Source: Amoebidium appalachense (lineage: Eukaryota > Ichthyosporea). Taken from it: a stretch of 64,000 bases of DNA. Positions within the stretch are counted from its first letter, which is position 1. Each line of letters starts with the position of its first letter. Below are positions 1-15,512 of this stretch, piece after piece. Position numbers and translations under genes: made by a program. Under the pieces are notes generated by a model. That model worked only from the letters and a program-made list of their open reading frames with translations, searched no databases and had not been told where the DNA came from. The stretch spans positions 2,108,001-2,172,000 of the forward strand of contig CAVNZM010000008.1 of the NCBI GenBank assembly GCA_963693365.1, given 5' to 3'.

Positions 1-19
1 ATGTCGAGGAGGGTCCGGT

Positions 20-2065
20 TCAGTCGTTCGGCAGTCCCATTCTGTTGAGGAGAGCCGGTGGTAGTGATCTGATGGCGAATGCCATGCTCACGGTTGTAGT
101 CCCCGAAGGCCGTGCCCATGTACTCGCCCCCCCGTCGGACTGAAACACCTGCATGGGAACACCGTGTTGGGTAACCGCCGCCTTGTGGTACGTCACATAT
201 GCAGCCAGTGTGTCCGACTTCTTGACGAGGGGCACGGCCGTGGTGTGGCCGGTGAATTCGTCGTGGAACGTCGCCAAGTACTGAGCACCACCGATCGCGG
301 GAGGGAAGGGGCCGCTGATGTCGCTGTGAACCTTGGCTAGGACCCGGGGAGCTTGGCTAGTTGATTCGGAGAAGGCAACACGGTGGGCTTTGCCGAGGGC
401 ACAGGGCTCACACACACCCGGAGACTTGGCACCGCCACCCACCAACAGGCCTGCAGACTTGATGACCGAGCGTACAGCGTCAATGCCAGCATGGCCCAGA
501 CGGTAGTGCCACGTGTTGAGGTCGGCAGTAACCTTGAGGATACGCGGAGCAGTGGTGGTTTGGGCGTCCGGGGTTGTGTCCGCGCGCAGAAGAGACACCG
601 CCATGTGGTACAGCTTGGTGCCGACAGCCGAGCCGGTGGCCAGAATTTGATCGCCGTAGCACAACTTAACGCCGCCGCGGGTGTCAAAGCGGGGTAAAAC
701 ACCGTTGGTAGTTGCCGTGAACACACTGATGAGAGTGTCGGGGATGGAGGGCACGTAGAGTACATCCGTCAGCTGATGCACCGCAGTAACGCCGTCGATG
801 GTGCTGGAAAAGAACACGTCGCCCACCCCAAGCACTGCACATGCACCCTTGTCGGCTACTTGGACCGTGGAGTAAGGCGCCGCACGCATGTTGATGAACA
901 CATCGGGCCGGGGGCACACATGGTCAGTGGCTCCAGAGTCGAGGAGCACCTTGTTGGTGCCACAGTCGTTGCTAGACATGAGGAAAGCCCGGGGAGCGGC
1001 AGCCCCCCCCTTGCACTGTGCCATAGTGTGGGTAGTAGAGGCAGGGTGGTTGATGCAGGACCCAGGCGGGAGGGGACCACCCTTAGGTTTGCGGCCGTTG
1101 GCACGGTTGCCCCCCTTGCACATGGCGGTAGTGTGACTGGTAGACAGTGGGTGGTTGACGCAGGAACCCTTGGGGTAGGTGCTGGCACGGTTGTTGCCAG
1201 AGTTGCTGTGTTGGCCGTTGCCGTTGGGGCACTGAGACTTGATGTGGCCTGGTTTGCCGCAGCCGTGGCAGATGACAGGTTGAGGAGCCCGTGTGGTGAA
1301 GGCGGCCGGCCCGGAGCTGGTAGTCACACGTGCACGTGGGTGGCTGGTCTCATATGCCCGTAGCTGTTGGAGGAGGCCCATCACGGTAGGCTTGGGTGTC
1401 ATCTTGTAGGCAATTACAGGCATTTCGTAGTAAGGCACCTTGCCGAGGTCGTTGGTGAGCTTGGTCAGCACTTGAGCATCACCAATTTGTGTGCCGTAAT
1501 CGGCCAGGCGCCGCACGTAGCCGCGGAGTTTCATGGCGTATTTCGTCGCGGTGTCCGTAGGTTCAGGCGTAGAATTCATGTACAGCCCGATAAGGTCGTA
1601 CTGATTGGCCTCAGATTGCTCCAGGTAGTGGGCAGATAGGGCCGACCATATCTCCGCAGGTGTGGTGGTGCGTGTTAACCCTAGGATACAACGCACGTCA
1701 ATCGAGAGTGCTTGCCACAGGTAGGAACGGGCAGTGTCGACCTGTTCACGGGTAGCCGGGTGCTCCGTACTGGGCGCGATGGTGTGGAGAAGACCAGCAC
1801 CAGAAAGCTGGACATACATGGTTTCGGCCCATGTGTGGTAGTCCGTGCCTGAATCATTATCAATGCCAGTGAAGAGAGGGATGTCGACCTTGAACTTGAT
1901 GGAATCATTACGTGAGGGGCCCATAACCCTGTTGGACATTGTGTTCATAGAAGCTAGTTCTAGTGCACGTTGTTCCTTCTGTAAGTCAGAAATGATTGCA
2001 TCTTGTGAGGCCAACCTCTGCTCCAGTAGTTGGACTAGTTGCTGCAACTGTAAGTTGTCAGACAT
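20..2065 (-). mobile_element. Ty1/copia-type LTR retrotransposon, Gag-Pol 5' part (partial, frameshifted)
   Basis: A 681-residue reading frame starts at 2065 and shows the copia order. An N-terminal coiled Gag region (LVQLLEQRLASQ) comes first. A CCHC zinc knuckle follows near residue 268 (CHGCGKPGHIKSQC). The aspartic protease motif is LLDSGATDHV near 376. A GAG-pre-integrase motif (WHYRLGHAG) lies near 523. The integrase core begins near 583 (HSDISGPFPP) and includes a QSDGG segment. Shortly after QSDGG the frame degenerates at a run of seven C on the plus strand (127-133); the following integrase residues lie in the next frame, consistent with loss of one base. The rest of integrase, reverse transcriptase and RNase H lie left of the window. 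Pre-integrase and integrase upstream of RT is diagnostic of copia rather than gypsy. Whether the break is real or a homopolymer error cannot be told here. Confidence 0.92.
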
Positions 2066-2660
2066 AGTGTCGTGTATGATGGGTAACTAGTCTATGTGTT
2101 TTGTGCACTGGAAACGACAGTAGAAAAGTGTAAATCAAACGTTCTGCTTCCCATGTTTGTGACATGGGAGGCACTGCTTTATATAGTCGTTGGCCACCTC
2201 ATGGTGGCCTCGTGTGCACCCTGGTGGTGGGCCATGTACAGCATGGCCGAAAAGAGAGCACAATGAAAACAAGTCGTTAAAGATATAAAAGTTAACTGTG
2301 CACGTTGAGTGGCTAGTTAACTTGCACTAAAGCACACAAATAAACGTGTTTAACACACCAATTGCAGTTAAACGTAAATCTTGCTTCACACAACTAAAAA
2401 TATTCTGAGAATATCCGGGAATAAAGCACACTACCACTCTAAGAATAGAATCCTGTGGCAAATATAGACATGACATCATCTGAACCGGGAATATTAATTA
2501 ATGAGCACAATTAGCACGTTGCTAGTGAAGCTCGTCATTGGTACAGTTTTGGCTCAAACATATAACTACCATATATGAATATGACCGTAAACAAAAGCTC
2601 TATGCACTCGAGTGAGTGTTGAAACAGTTATTCAATTGCTCAGAAACTTTCTCTAACAGA
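2066..2660 (-). promoter_or_regulatory. Copia leader / probable 5' LTR region with TATA box
   Basis: Upstream of the Gag start, on the minus strand, a TATA box (ACTATATAAAGC) lies at about 2176-2187, roughly 115 bp before the ATG. It is followed by a transcribed-leader-like stretch and preceded by a perfect hairpin, GGCCACC-TCAT-GGTGGCC, at about 2191-2208. This suits the U3/R part of an LTR. I could not fix the LTR ends or a primer-binding site, and the partner LTR is outside the window. Confidence 0.45.
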
Positions 2661-2831
2661 CATTGCTAGCCGGGAGTACCAGTGTACTCCAACAGGGGGG
2701 GGGGGAGGGGAGGGGGGAAGGGGGGAAGGGGGGAGGGGGGGGGGGGGGGGCGGCTGTTTTTCCCGTAACTTCTGATTAAAGGGGGAAAGGGGTGAGAGTG
2801 TGCGTGCGTGCGTGTGTGGGTGTGTGGGTGT

Positions 2832-2926
<95 letters not shown>

Positions 2927-3867
2927 TTTTTGGGGGGGGGGGGGAGGGGGGGGGAGGGGGGATAAAACACGTTTGTTAAGTATCACATTTAGGTTGCCGC
3001 AATTAATATTCCTAGTACTGAGTTTGCACGACGGTGTTGCAGTGTACAATTGAAGGGCTGCATGTTCTGTGTGCATGCGTCTGCTAGCAGCCTGCGGATA
3101 GGGTTATTTAGGCTTAGGTAAAATGGGAAGGTGATCTAGTACGTACAGAAAAGCAATGTTGAGCGAGCTCAGATCCAGTATGGAAAACTGTATCATGCAA
3201 TGGGTTACATTTCGTACAGCTCTAGCTACTATGTTCTCTATTACAGACCTACCAACTTTGTTTACTTAGACCGTGATGATGATAGTGTATTCTGCACCAA
3301 CACCTCCGTCTACTGTTCATCTACATGTAAACTATGTCTTGGTGACAAGGTGTATCTACCCAATATCTGCTTTCCTCTTGTGATGTGATTTGCTTGGCCA
3401 GCATCATGCATAGGCAACATGTGTGTGTGTGTGCTGCAGGCCATGCCGGTTCCTTTGATTTTTTGCAACAGATTCGAGTCGTGTTTTATTGTGTGTAATT
3501 GGTGTCTACGTATTCCTGGTGGACGCAGCTGGTGAACGCCTGCAAGATTGTGTAGTGACCCGTATTTTGTTCAAGGTTGCCGGGATCATCAGTTAAGTAT
3601 TTGATTGTCGAGTGTTTGGTCAGCAGAATCGCACTTTAGCAGGCTATGCACGAGTACATATGTATATAGAAGCTGTGGCACCAACTTCTTGGCACCTCCC
3701 TTCATATAGTTCATGATGATTTTATTACCATTTCTTGAGCGGCGTCATATCCATATTTAACTTTCTCAACAATCATGTACACCTCGATCCCTTTTCACAG
3801 TTTACACCGGTCATTCATTCACGCACACCTGCTACAACCTAACACTACTAGCAATACTGGTCTATAC
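2661..3867. other. Intergenic stretch with poly-G and (TG)n
   Basis: It contains G-rich runs (2694-2752, 2933-2962) flanking a long (TG)n tract, then roughly 900 bp of unremarkable AT-richer DNA. TTTATT at 3721-3726 is AATAAA on the minus strand, about 140 bp past the stop of the next gene, and could be its polyadenylation signal. I see no convincing gene here. Confidence 0.6.
2836..2922. repeat. (TG)n microsatellite, about 43 units
   Basis: Uninterrupted TG dinucleotides, followed directly by a T run and a G-rich run. Long reading frames over it (poly-Val/Cys or poly-Thr/His) are artefacts of the repeat. Confidence 0.97.
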
Positions 3868-4773
3868 TTATGTAGTAGGGAAAGCAGGGCTTGGCATGGA
3901 GCCCATCTTCGTGCAAACCTCCGGGCAGCTGCGGCCCACACAGCCAAACACCTCCTCGGTCACCCGCCCTTTGCCACATGCCGTCTCATAGACGACACTG
4001 AAGTGCCGCCGGCAGCTGACTGTGGCCGCATCAATGAGAACCTCGAGGGACGTCTCTAGCCATTGGCTACGTGTCACGCACTGCTCCACCGGGCTGCCGT
4101 TCTCAGGGTATGACGTCAGACACATGATGACCTTAAAGTCGGCGTCAGACTGCACGTTGTCGGGGAGGCTGGCCCACGAGAAGGTGATTGGGTAGGCGGC
4201 CATGTCGAGCCGTTCGTCCCAGTCACTCCCTGACACACTCCACACGTCACCGGGTGCCCTGCACTGTGTGCCGAGGGCTGCAAGCTCCCAGGCCTGGGCT
4301 TTCTCCTCCTTGCAGTCTGCAAACACGAGCTCACTTGCGGCCAGCACACACTTGGGCTGGCTCTGAAGCCGCAGCTGGCCGTTGGGGAAGGGAATGGCAA
4401 ACTTTTTGACGTCATCTGACCATGTGTCATATGTGCAGTCGATGAGGTAGGGCCTGGCACTGTCCATGCCGTCAAAGGTGTCCATTATGAGGCAGCGGCC
4501 GTCCTTTGTCTGCAGGTAGGCCCCGTGGACGTACGCCTGCAGCACACTCTCACTGTCGCACGACCCAAGCACGGGCCATGCTGTGCCATCGCTGACAAAA
4601 CACTGGGCCGTGGCTTTGGACTTGAGCAGCCACGGGCCGGTTTTTTCTGCGGGGGCTGGGGCTGTGGAGGGGTTGCTTGTGGGCTCTGCTGCAGCTGGGG
4701 TGGTGGCCGGGAGAGCCGTGGACGTGGCAATGACAGCAGCGAAAGAAGCAACTTGAAAAACGGTGGTAAACAT
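3868..4773 (-). CDS. Secreted cysteine-containing protein, function unknown (possible beta-trefoil N-terminal half)
   Basis: A single-exon frame of 301 residues. The first 21 or so residues form a clear signal peptide (MFTTVFQVASFAAVIATSTA). A Pro/Thr/Ala-rich linker follows to about residue 45. The middle part has W-L-L-K, C-L-I-M-D and Q-A-W-E-L elements spaced like a ricin-type beta-trefoil (QxW) repeat. The last third is Cys-rich (about eight Cys, including CVTRSQW, SCRRHF and CGKGRVTEEVFGC). I cannot assign a family with confidence; the trefoil idea is inference from motif spacing only. The start at 4773 is the first ATG and yields the signal peptide directly. The gene is divergent from the GH114 gene, with 795 bp between start codons. 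A TTTAAAA element near 5001-5007 could be a weak TATA box. Confidence 0.75.
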   Translation of the reverse strand: MFTTVFQVASFAAVIATSTALPATTPAAAEPTSNPSTAPAPAEKTGPWLLKSKATAQCFVSDGTAWPVLGSCDSESVLQAYVHGAYLQTKDGRCLIMDTFDGMDSARPYLIDCTYDTWSDDVKKFAIPFPNGQLRLQSQPKCVLAASELVFADCKEEKAQAWELAALGTQCRAPGDVWSVSGSDWDERLDMAAYPITFSWASLPDNVQSDADFKVIMCLTSYPENGSPVEQCVTRSQWLETSLEVLIDAATVSCRRHFSVVYETACGKGRVTEEVFGCVGRSCPEVCTKMGSMPSPAFPTT

Positions 4774-5568
4774 TTTTGTGGATGTTTCAAAAGGACTGAA
4801 TGAAGAAAGGTATTGGATTTGTTGGGTTATATGGTTGATGGACTGATATTGGAATGGTCAGTTTGATTATGGTGTTGATGATTGTTTTTTGAGTTTGTCG
4901 CTCTTTGCGTGGGTGTGCTGACACCAACACGTACAAACTTGCAATGCAAGCAAGTCTGACCGCATTGACCAGCTGTCGGGAGAATATGTAGCTGCGATGT
5001 TTTAAACAGGAATGCGGCTTTTGCATAACCTGGTGAATTTTTATTGGGCGAATCCTTATCAGGTTGAGCTGTATTGTTCTATTGGGACAACATGACGGAA
5101 ACGTAAAATGCACCCAAACGTGTCATTCATCTGATTGGCCGTAATACAAACACGATGGTGATTCGTCGATATGAACGGTCTATATGATTGGTAGCCCGGG
5201 GCTCTCAGTTTAATTTGCAAAACTTTCGAATGAGAAATCCGAATACGTTAGTGAATAGTGATCAGTGTAACATGGAATGCAAATAGACTTCTGGATTCTT
5301 GAACATATGTGACTGCAAAATAGTTTTATCTGATGTTTATCTAATACATAATTGGCCCTTCAGCTAGGCGCGTGTTGTGGTCATCCAGGGTGACAGCCAA
5401 TCACAATGAGTACCGGGCAAGCAAGCAGCTATATAATGCAGCTCGCCAGTCACAGTTCAACATTCATCAGCTTTGCATCTCAACGTTCCTTCTGTTCCTT
5501 TGTATAGGCTCGTCCTTAGAACCCAACGAAGAAACGATCCTACAGTGTACACGCAACCAATAGCCAAA
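4774..5568. promoter_or_regulatory. Divergent promoter region between two secreted-protein genes
   Basis: 795 bp between the two start codons. On the plus side a TATA box (CTATATAATG) lies at about 5429-5438, with a likely start of transcription some 30 bp later (near 5460) and a leader of about 110 bp. An upstream ATG at 5473 is in frame with the GH114 gene, but it would place 32 hydrophilic residues before an otherwise perfect signal peptide, so I do not use it. On the minus side only a weak TTTAAAA is seen. Confidence 0.5.
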
Positions 5569-6330
5569 ATGAATATCGCTACCACCATCGCCCTTTTCGC
5601 CTGTGTTTTTGTGGCAGATTCAGCCTCCACCACACGCCGCAGCGCAGGGCTTCACTCCGGCGCCACATGGGCCAACCTGGCGTGGGGCAACATCGACTCT
5701 ACCTCCGACGCACACGGCAAAGACGCCGTCATGATTGACCTCGACAAAAGCAACGGCAACCCCGGCTCATTCTCGGGCTCTACTGTCGTGTGCTACATGA
5801 GCGCCGGCACCGCCGAGAACTGGCGGTCGGACGCATCTGCCCTCAAGCCGTACATCAGCGAGAAGTCCAAGTACTCGGGCGAGTCGTGGCTCGACATCAC
5901 CCGCTGGCGCGACTTTGCACCCATCATGGAGAAGAGAATGGACAGGATGCGGTCTGAAGGGTGTGCTGGTGTGGAGGCCGACAACATGGACTGTTTCCTC
6001 AACAACTGCATGGACAGACCGCAGTCTGAGCTCAAGCAGGACGAGATCGAGTATGCGCGCTGGCTGGCCCAGACGGCCCACAGTAAGGGCATGCTCATTG
6101 GGCTCAAGAACGCGCTGGAGATCATGAAGAGTCTGGAGGGCAGCTTTGACTTTGCCATCAACGAGAGCTGCACGCGCTTTGGCGAGTGCGACTACTACAA
6201 CTCGTTCAAGGCCCACGGCAAGGCCGTGTTTGGCGTCGAGTACTCGGCCGGGTCCAGTGCGTGCAGTCAGGCGGCCAAGTACGGCATCAGCATGAAGTAC
6301 AACGCTGGCAGCGGCTTCAACGATTGCTAA
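5569..6330 (+). CDS. Secreted glycoside hydrolase family 114 (endo-alpha-1,4-polygalactosaminidase-like)
   Basis: A single-exon frame of 253 residues from the ATG at 5569. Residues 1-20 are a signal peptide (MNIATTIALFACVFVADSAS). The rest follows the GH114/TM1410 TIM-barrel pattern: WANLAWG near 32, AVMIDLDKSN near 50, VVCYMSAGTAENWR near 69-82, SWLDI-R near 106, EADNMDCF near 138, GLKNA near 181, INESCTRFGEC near 200 and VFGVEY near 223. The Asp in AVMIDLD and the acidic residues of EADN sit where the family's catalytic acids are expected. Known members cut galactosaminogalactan-type polymers in fungal cell walls and biofilms, so a role in feeding on or attacking fungi is plausible (inference). 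Length is typical for a lone catalytic domain. A distant AATAAA occurs at 6587-6592. Confidence 0.92.
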   Translation: MNIATTIALFACVFVADSASTTRRSAGLHSGATWANLAWGNIDSTSDAHGKDAVMIDLDKSNGNPGSFSGSTVVCYMSAGTAENWRSDASALKPYISEKSKYSGESWLDITRWRDFAPIMEKRMDRMRSEGCAGVEADNMDCFLNNCMDRPQSELKQDEIEYARWLAQTAHSKGMLIGLKNALEIMKSLEGSFDFAINESCTRFGECDYYNSFKAHGKAVFGVEYSAGSSACSQAAKYGISMKYNAGSGFNDC

Positions 6331-7071
6331 ACATTTTAACATCATTGAAACACTTGCAGCAGACATACATAGGACTAAACGGATTTTGAATTATATAACG
6401 TAAAGATAACAGCTGCATTAGTTGCGCTGTGTACATAATATCCGACCTGCCAAAGTTTCGGCCTAAGCCTTTCGGTAACCCTCACGGAAAAGAAGCAATC
6501 CCAGCTGAACGGTTTGGTGAAGCGCTGGTCGCCGCCAACGTTAACTGACACATTAAAATAATTCTATGCTAACTCAAGAACTCAAGCAATAAAGGCATTC
6601 CCTCTTGCAATGAAAGTCGTCTCACCGCGTGTACATACACACAGCCAGAGCAGTGTGCATGCATGTATGCACCGTGTTACTAGACAATGCTCTCTTACAC
6701 AACAACTACACAAGCACACATCATCGTCACCGAATACACACACACACACGTGTGTGTACAGAAAAAAAAAATCACACACACACACACACAAACACACGTG
6801 CGCGTAGGTGCGCACACTGCCACGCGCGCACCCGTTCATCCAGTGTTAAACACACATGCAGCTACATGCACGCACGCATACACACATATACACACCAAAG
6901 CCAAGTGGAAGACGGAAGAGGGTGAAACGTAGTTTCCGGGAAAAAGAAAAAAAACACACATGCACATTAACACATCCACTCGTGTGCACCCGTGCACACA
7001 CATCCACACATGCGCACACACGTGCACATTTGCACACACACGTGCACTTGCATACACACGCACGCATGCAA

Positions 7072-7133
<62 letters not shown>

Positions 7134-7257
7134 GCCTGCACACACAAACACACAAACACACACACAAACACATATTCGCATGCACACGCACGCACACACA
7201 CACACAAAGACAAAAACACAGACACCCACACACACAGGTGTGTGTGTACACACAAAC

Positions 7258-7342
<85 letters not shown>

Positions 7343-7501
7343 GCACATACACACGGGCACACGCAAGCGGACAGACACAGACACAAACACAAACACAACA
7401 CAAAACACATACAAAAGAAAAGAGAAACACACAAACTTTGGCTGCGAACGAAAAGCACACTCCCGAGCGCGCAAAGTCTGACACACACACCCAAAAAAAA
7501 A

Positions 7502-7537
<36 letters not shown>

Positions 7538-8749
7538 GACTGCGGAACACGGTACGAAGTACGCCTACACGACGAGAAGCATGGTTCAGGACACATACGA
7601 AGGCAAACATTCAAGTATGCAACATCAGCCATGTGCAGAGTATGCGTCATAAGCAGAGCCCATCCTCAGGGAGGACCCAAGTCATCAATTGCGTCTGATT
7701 TTCGACCCCTTAGCCCGCGTATATACGACGCTCCAACTCAGACAGCAGCATCAACTGAACGTGGGCGGGTCAACCCGTCTTGATCAAAGACGAGCAGGGT
7801 TGCTTATGCAAGCAAGGTGAGCAAACCGGTGAAGATGTGTGTGCAAACTAATGCAGTGCAGCGGAAAATGCGTATGTGCTTACAGATGCACGACACAGAG
7901 CAACCATGCCCGGTTGCATGGAAGTAAAGCGGTCTCCACACAAAAGGGGAGGGCGCGGGGTTAGAGTGTGCTTAGAGTACAAAATGCTACATTCACGCAA
8001 AATAACATTGTAGAATTGGGGGATGAGTGAGTGAGTGTGTATGTATGTGTGTGTGGACAGGACTGTGATTGAGTTGGCGCCGGTAGATGCATGGTGACAG
8101 CGGGACCTGTGTGTGTGTATGTCTTGGGAGTTGGGGGGGGGGGGGGGGGGGGTTGGCAATTCCTTTACTGATATCGAAGATCTGAATCTGCGGCACTGTA
8201 TATGTATTGATGGAATAATAGTTTAATATGGCCACAATGAACAGACCGTTACGTCACACATGATGCACATACTTTTCATTAACAAGTTGTAGATTTTCGT
8301 TTGAGTACATAAGATATGCACACGTTCCGAGGTTTATACGAGACTTTTAAGAATTAGTCGGTTACATCCTATGCTGTTTCACAATTAGTGCTTTGCCTGT
8401 CTAAGTAGACGAAGTACATTTACAAAAAAAAACAGGCATCTGGGTCCGAGACAAATTATCAAACTGGAGGAGTGATGCTCTCATAAAAAGCGCACTAAAT
8501 AAACCTTAAGTAATGCATGTTCACTACAATTCGGTTCCGATGTGATTGGATCTGTGCAATTTCGTTCGCTTTCAACCAAACTACTCTCATTTTCACTATT
8601 CATTTCATACCCTGCAGCCTGATTACCTTCATACAGTCTCTTCAAAGCATTCATTCGTTTGAACATGACATTCCCTCCTTCCATCCACCTGTCTCTTCCA
8701 CCTCCCCCACGAGGGGGCGTCCTCCTTCCATCCTCTCCATATGAATGGC
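6331..8749. other. Intergenic region with (CA)n arrays, poly-G and a dispersed-repeat copy
   Basis: No gene recognised. 6700-7500 is (CA)n with CACG/CGCA variants (pure stretches at about 7103-7128 and 7258-7340), ending in a G run at 7503-7535. 7600-7820 is copy A of a dispersed repeat described separately. A further G run lies at 8135-8152. Reading frames over 6600-7800 are Thr/His repeat artefacts. Confidence 0.7.
7600..7820 (+). repeat. Dispersed repeat family, copy A
   Basis: Shares an ordered series of blocks with 24560-24790 and with the complement of 56470-56735: GAGTATGC.TCATAAGCAG, then AGCCCATCCTCAGG, CAACTCAGA, CCCGTCTTGATCA.AGACG and GAGCAGGGTTGCTTATGCA. Over the last 48 bases copies A and C differ at only a few positions. 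It lies downstream of the RBR-CCHC gene. Confidence 0.8.
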
Positions 8750-12585
<3,836 letters not shown>

Positions 12586-13826
12586 TTTGAGGTAGGGACA
12601 CACTGCAAATTTGTTTTTAAAAAAAAATTTGGAAAGTAAAGAGTGAAAGGTGACCTTCGCTCTAGGTTTGGCTGTTTCTCGTCGATCAAAAAACCAAAAA
12701 CGAGAGCAGGAGAAATGGAAACAAAAAAGTGCACCCTCGAAGAGCCTCCCAAAGGGACTGCTTTGCTAGCACCCGCAGTCCAAAAGGGGCTCGCTTTTAG
12801 AATCTAGGAAATACTGAAACTTTATTTTTTTCTTGTTGCTTTGCATGTGCCAATGTGCAGTTCGAGGTTGTGTGTCTGCTTTTATCTGACAAGGAAGGAT
12901 GACGTGGCAACTTGCCAAAATCATGAGCGTGATCCAGGGATGACGATTACGTAATATTACCGTGTAGCCCGTGAGTCATGATATGAAACAATTTAACAGG
13001 TGTTGAACCAATTGTACATGCTATCTAAGCCAAATGCTCTTTAAAGTTTAAGCCTGACGGCGGGTTGGCAACTTGGGTACTTGCCGGCTGAGCCGGCCAA
13101 GATTGCTCCAGCCTCCAGCTATGTACGTCACCCTCAGTCCGACTGTCCGAGTGCCTGGCCGGGACTCGGGACTCAAACATGTCAAAGCTCGGAGGGAAAA
13201 TGAGAAAGTGTATTAGCATGCCATGTCAAATAGTAGAGACGTGCCTGCAGCTGGGTGGAGTTTTCGCTATAGCTACAACCACATAACAGCGCTCACGGTT
13301 GGCACACGTACACCCTGCAGAAGCCAGATCACCCAGCGCCACCCCTATATGCCTACCCGAATGTTGCTGAAAGGGAATCGAAGCGACATAGAAGGAAGGA
13401 AATGACGGCGAAGCGAAAGCCTTCCCAGAGAAACCAGAAACTTCATTTCTGCTGTATTCATATGTGCGTGCAAGCCTGTACAGGAACACGTGCAATCTGT
13501 AAACATGCTTGTAAATAGTCCAGGGGGCGTGACATTTTGATAGGCGGTGTGACAGGAAAGCTTTCAAAGCACACAAATCTACCCCGAAGGAAAAGCCTTT
13601 GGACTTAACCACGGAAAAGGGTACTACTCCGACTCCCCCCCTCCCCCCCCCCCCCCCTCCCCCCCACCACCACCACACACACACACACACACCGAGACCC
13701 CCCCCTCCCCCCCTCCCCGCCCCCACCCCAACCCCACCCCCTCACCTCCCCTCGCGGTCACCTTGCTATCCCCCGCCCCCCCCCCCCCACACACACACAC
13801 ACACCCCACCCCACCCCCACCTACCC

Positions 13827-13878
<52 letters not shown>

Positions 13879-14435
13879 AAAAAAAGAACCTGGCGTCCAC
13901 CACCATCACCGGTACCCACACACACACGCACAACAAGTCACACACACAAACACACACGTGCACACGCACACGCACACGCACACACACGCACTCACACCAC
14001 ACATACACACACACACCGCGACACACACACATACACACACACATGCCACGTGGACACACACACATGTACAGACATACACACATACGCACACACGCACACC
14101 CACACCCACATACACTCGGACGAGCGCATTGCCAAGCACGCACGTCCCGTGACGCATACCCTACTCATGTGTGCTAAACACACACATACACACACACACA
14201 CACACACACAGACACACACACAGACACAGACACACACACACACACACAGTGTACACACAGTATACACACACTGCGCTGCACGCGTGTGCATGCAAGCAGT
14301 GTTACACTACGTAACACACACATGTACACGTGCGTGGCCCGTGCAGGACCAGAGCACACAAGCTGAATTTTCGTTGGGTGTTGCTTTGAAATACCCCCCT
14401 CCCCCCCCCCCCCCCCCCCCCCCCCTCTAGCTTTC

Positions 14436-14548
<113 letters not shown>

Positions 14549-14892
14549 CCCCCCCCCCCCCCCCCCCCCCGCCCTTCCCCTCTTTCTCCGCTCACTCTAA
14601 GTTGGTCTCAGCTCCCCCCCCCCCCCCCCCTTTCTCCCCTTCCCCCCCCCTCCCCCCCCCCCCCGTCTCTTCCCCTTCCTCTCTCCCTCCATCTCTCACT
14701 ATCTTTTACTCCCTCTCTCTCACTTACTCCGAGCTGCATTCCCTTCCCCTCCCCCCTCCCCCCTCCCCTTACCCCATAACCCCTTCTCCAGCAACCCCCC
14801 AATTCTCTCTATAGCTGAATACTGTAGGGACTGTTTTCGAATCATGAGATATTACCGATTCCTAGGTGTGTTCGTATTCCTGCCCCCCCCCC

Positions 14893-14931
<39 letters not shown>

Positions 14932-15419
14932 CCCCGCCCGCCCGCCCCCGCCCGTCCCCTATTCAACGTCAAAACCAACTTTTTGCCTGGTACCTCTGCG
15001 CGATCCCTCCTGTCAATCTTTTGTCATTTCATGTCAAAAGTCCTACGTATATATACCCCCCCCCCCCCCCCCCCCCCCCCCTCCCCATTCCAACCCCCCC
15101 CCCCCCCCCCCCCCCCACAAGCTTCTCCACACAAACCCTTCTTTTTTAACATAATTCATCTGGAGGGAATGACAACTCAGAATGTTAGCCAAATAAAAAG
15201 GGACCCTCATATGTACTTTATACCGGATTTGATATTCGTCCGCAAAAATACTCCTGTTCAGAACTGGAAGTGCTGTTTTCGATCATAGAGCCCCCCCCCC
15301 CCCCCCCCCCCCCCCTCCTTCCCTTCTTCTCCTTTGTGTTTACAAAAAACCCCACCCGTCCCCCTCCGGTGCATTTCTCCCCCAGCCCACGGGCCCAACT
15401 CACACATTCATTGACTGGC

Positions 15420-15512
15420 ATGCACGTGTAAGGCTTATTGCAGTCTTTCTCTACGGCACTGTTGAAGCATCTTTCTTGATCAACTCTTCCCCTGGCGTCA
15501 GCCCCCTCCCCC
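15420..15512 (-). other. Exon-like segment, unassigned
   Basis: The minus strand has CGCCAG before and a GT (GTGTGAG or GTGAGT) after an open segment reading GRVDQERCFNSAVEKDCNKP and then YTCMPVNE, with four Cys. Codon character is more protein-like than the surroundings, but I could not chain it to other exons, so this may be chance. Confidence 0.2.

Noticed and set aside
5473-5568. Upstream in-frame ATG for the GH114 gene
   Set aside because: It would bury the signal peptide behind 32 residues and lies only about 40 bp from the TATA box; the ATG at 5569 gives a normal secreted protein.
6846-7783. Long overlapping reading frames of Cys/Val or Thr/His
   Set aside because: They are translations of (CA/TG)n in several frames at once; no start context, no domain, and both strands are open.
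13226-13726. 166-residue minus-strand reading frame
   Set aside because: Most is a translated G-rich tract; the remainder shows no domain, no signal and no splice-bounded exon.
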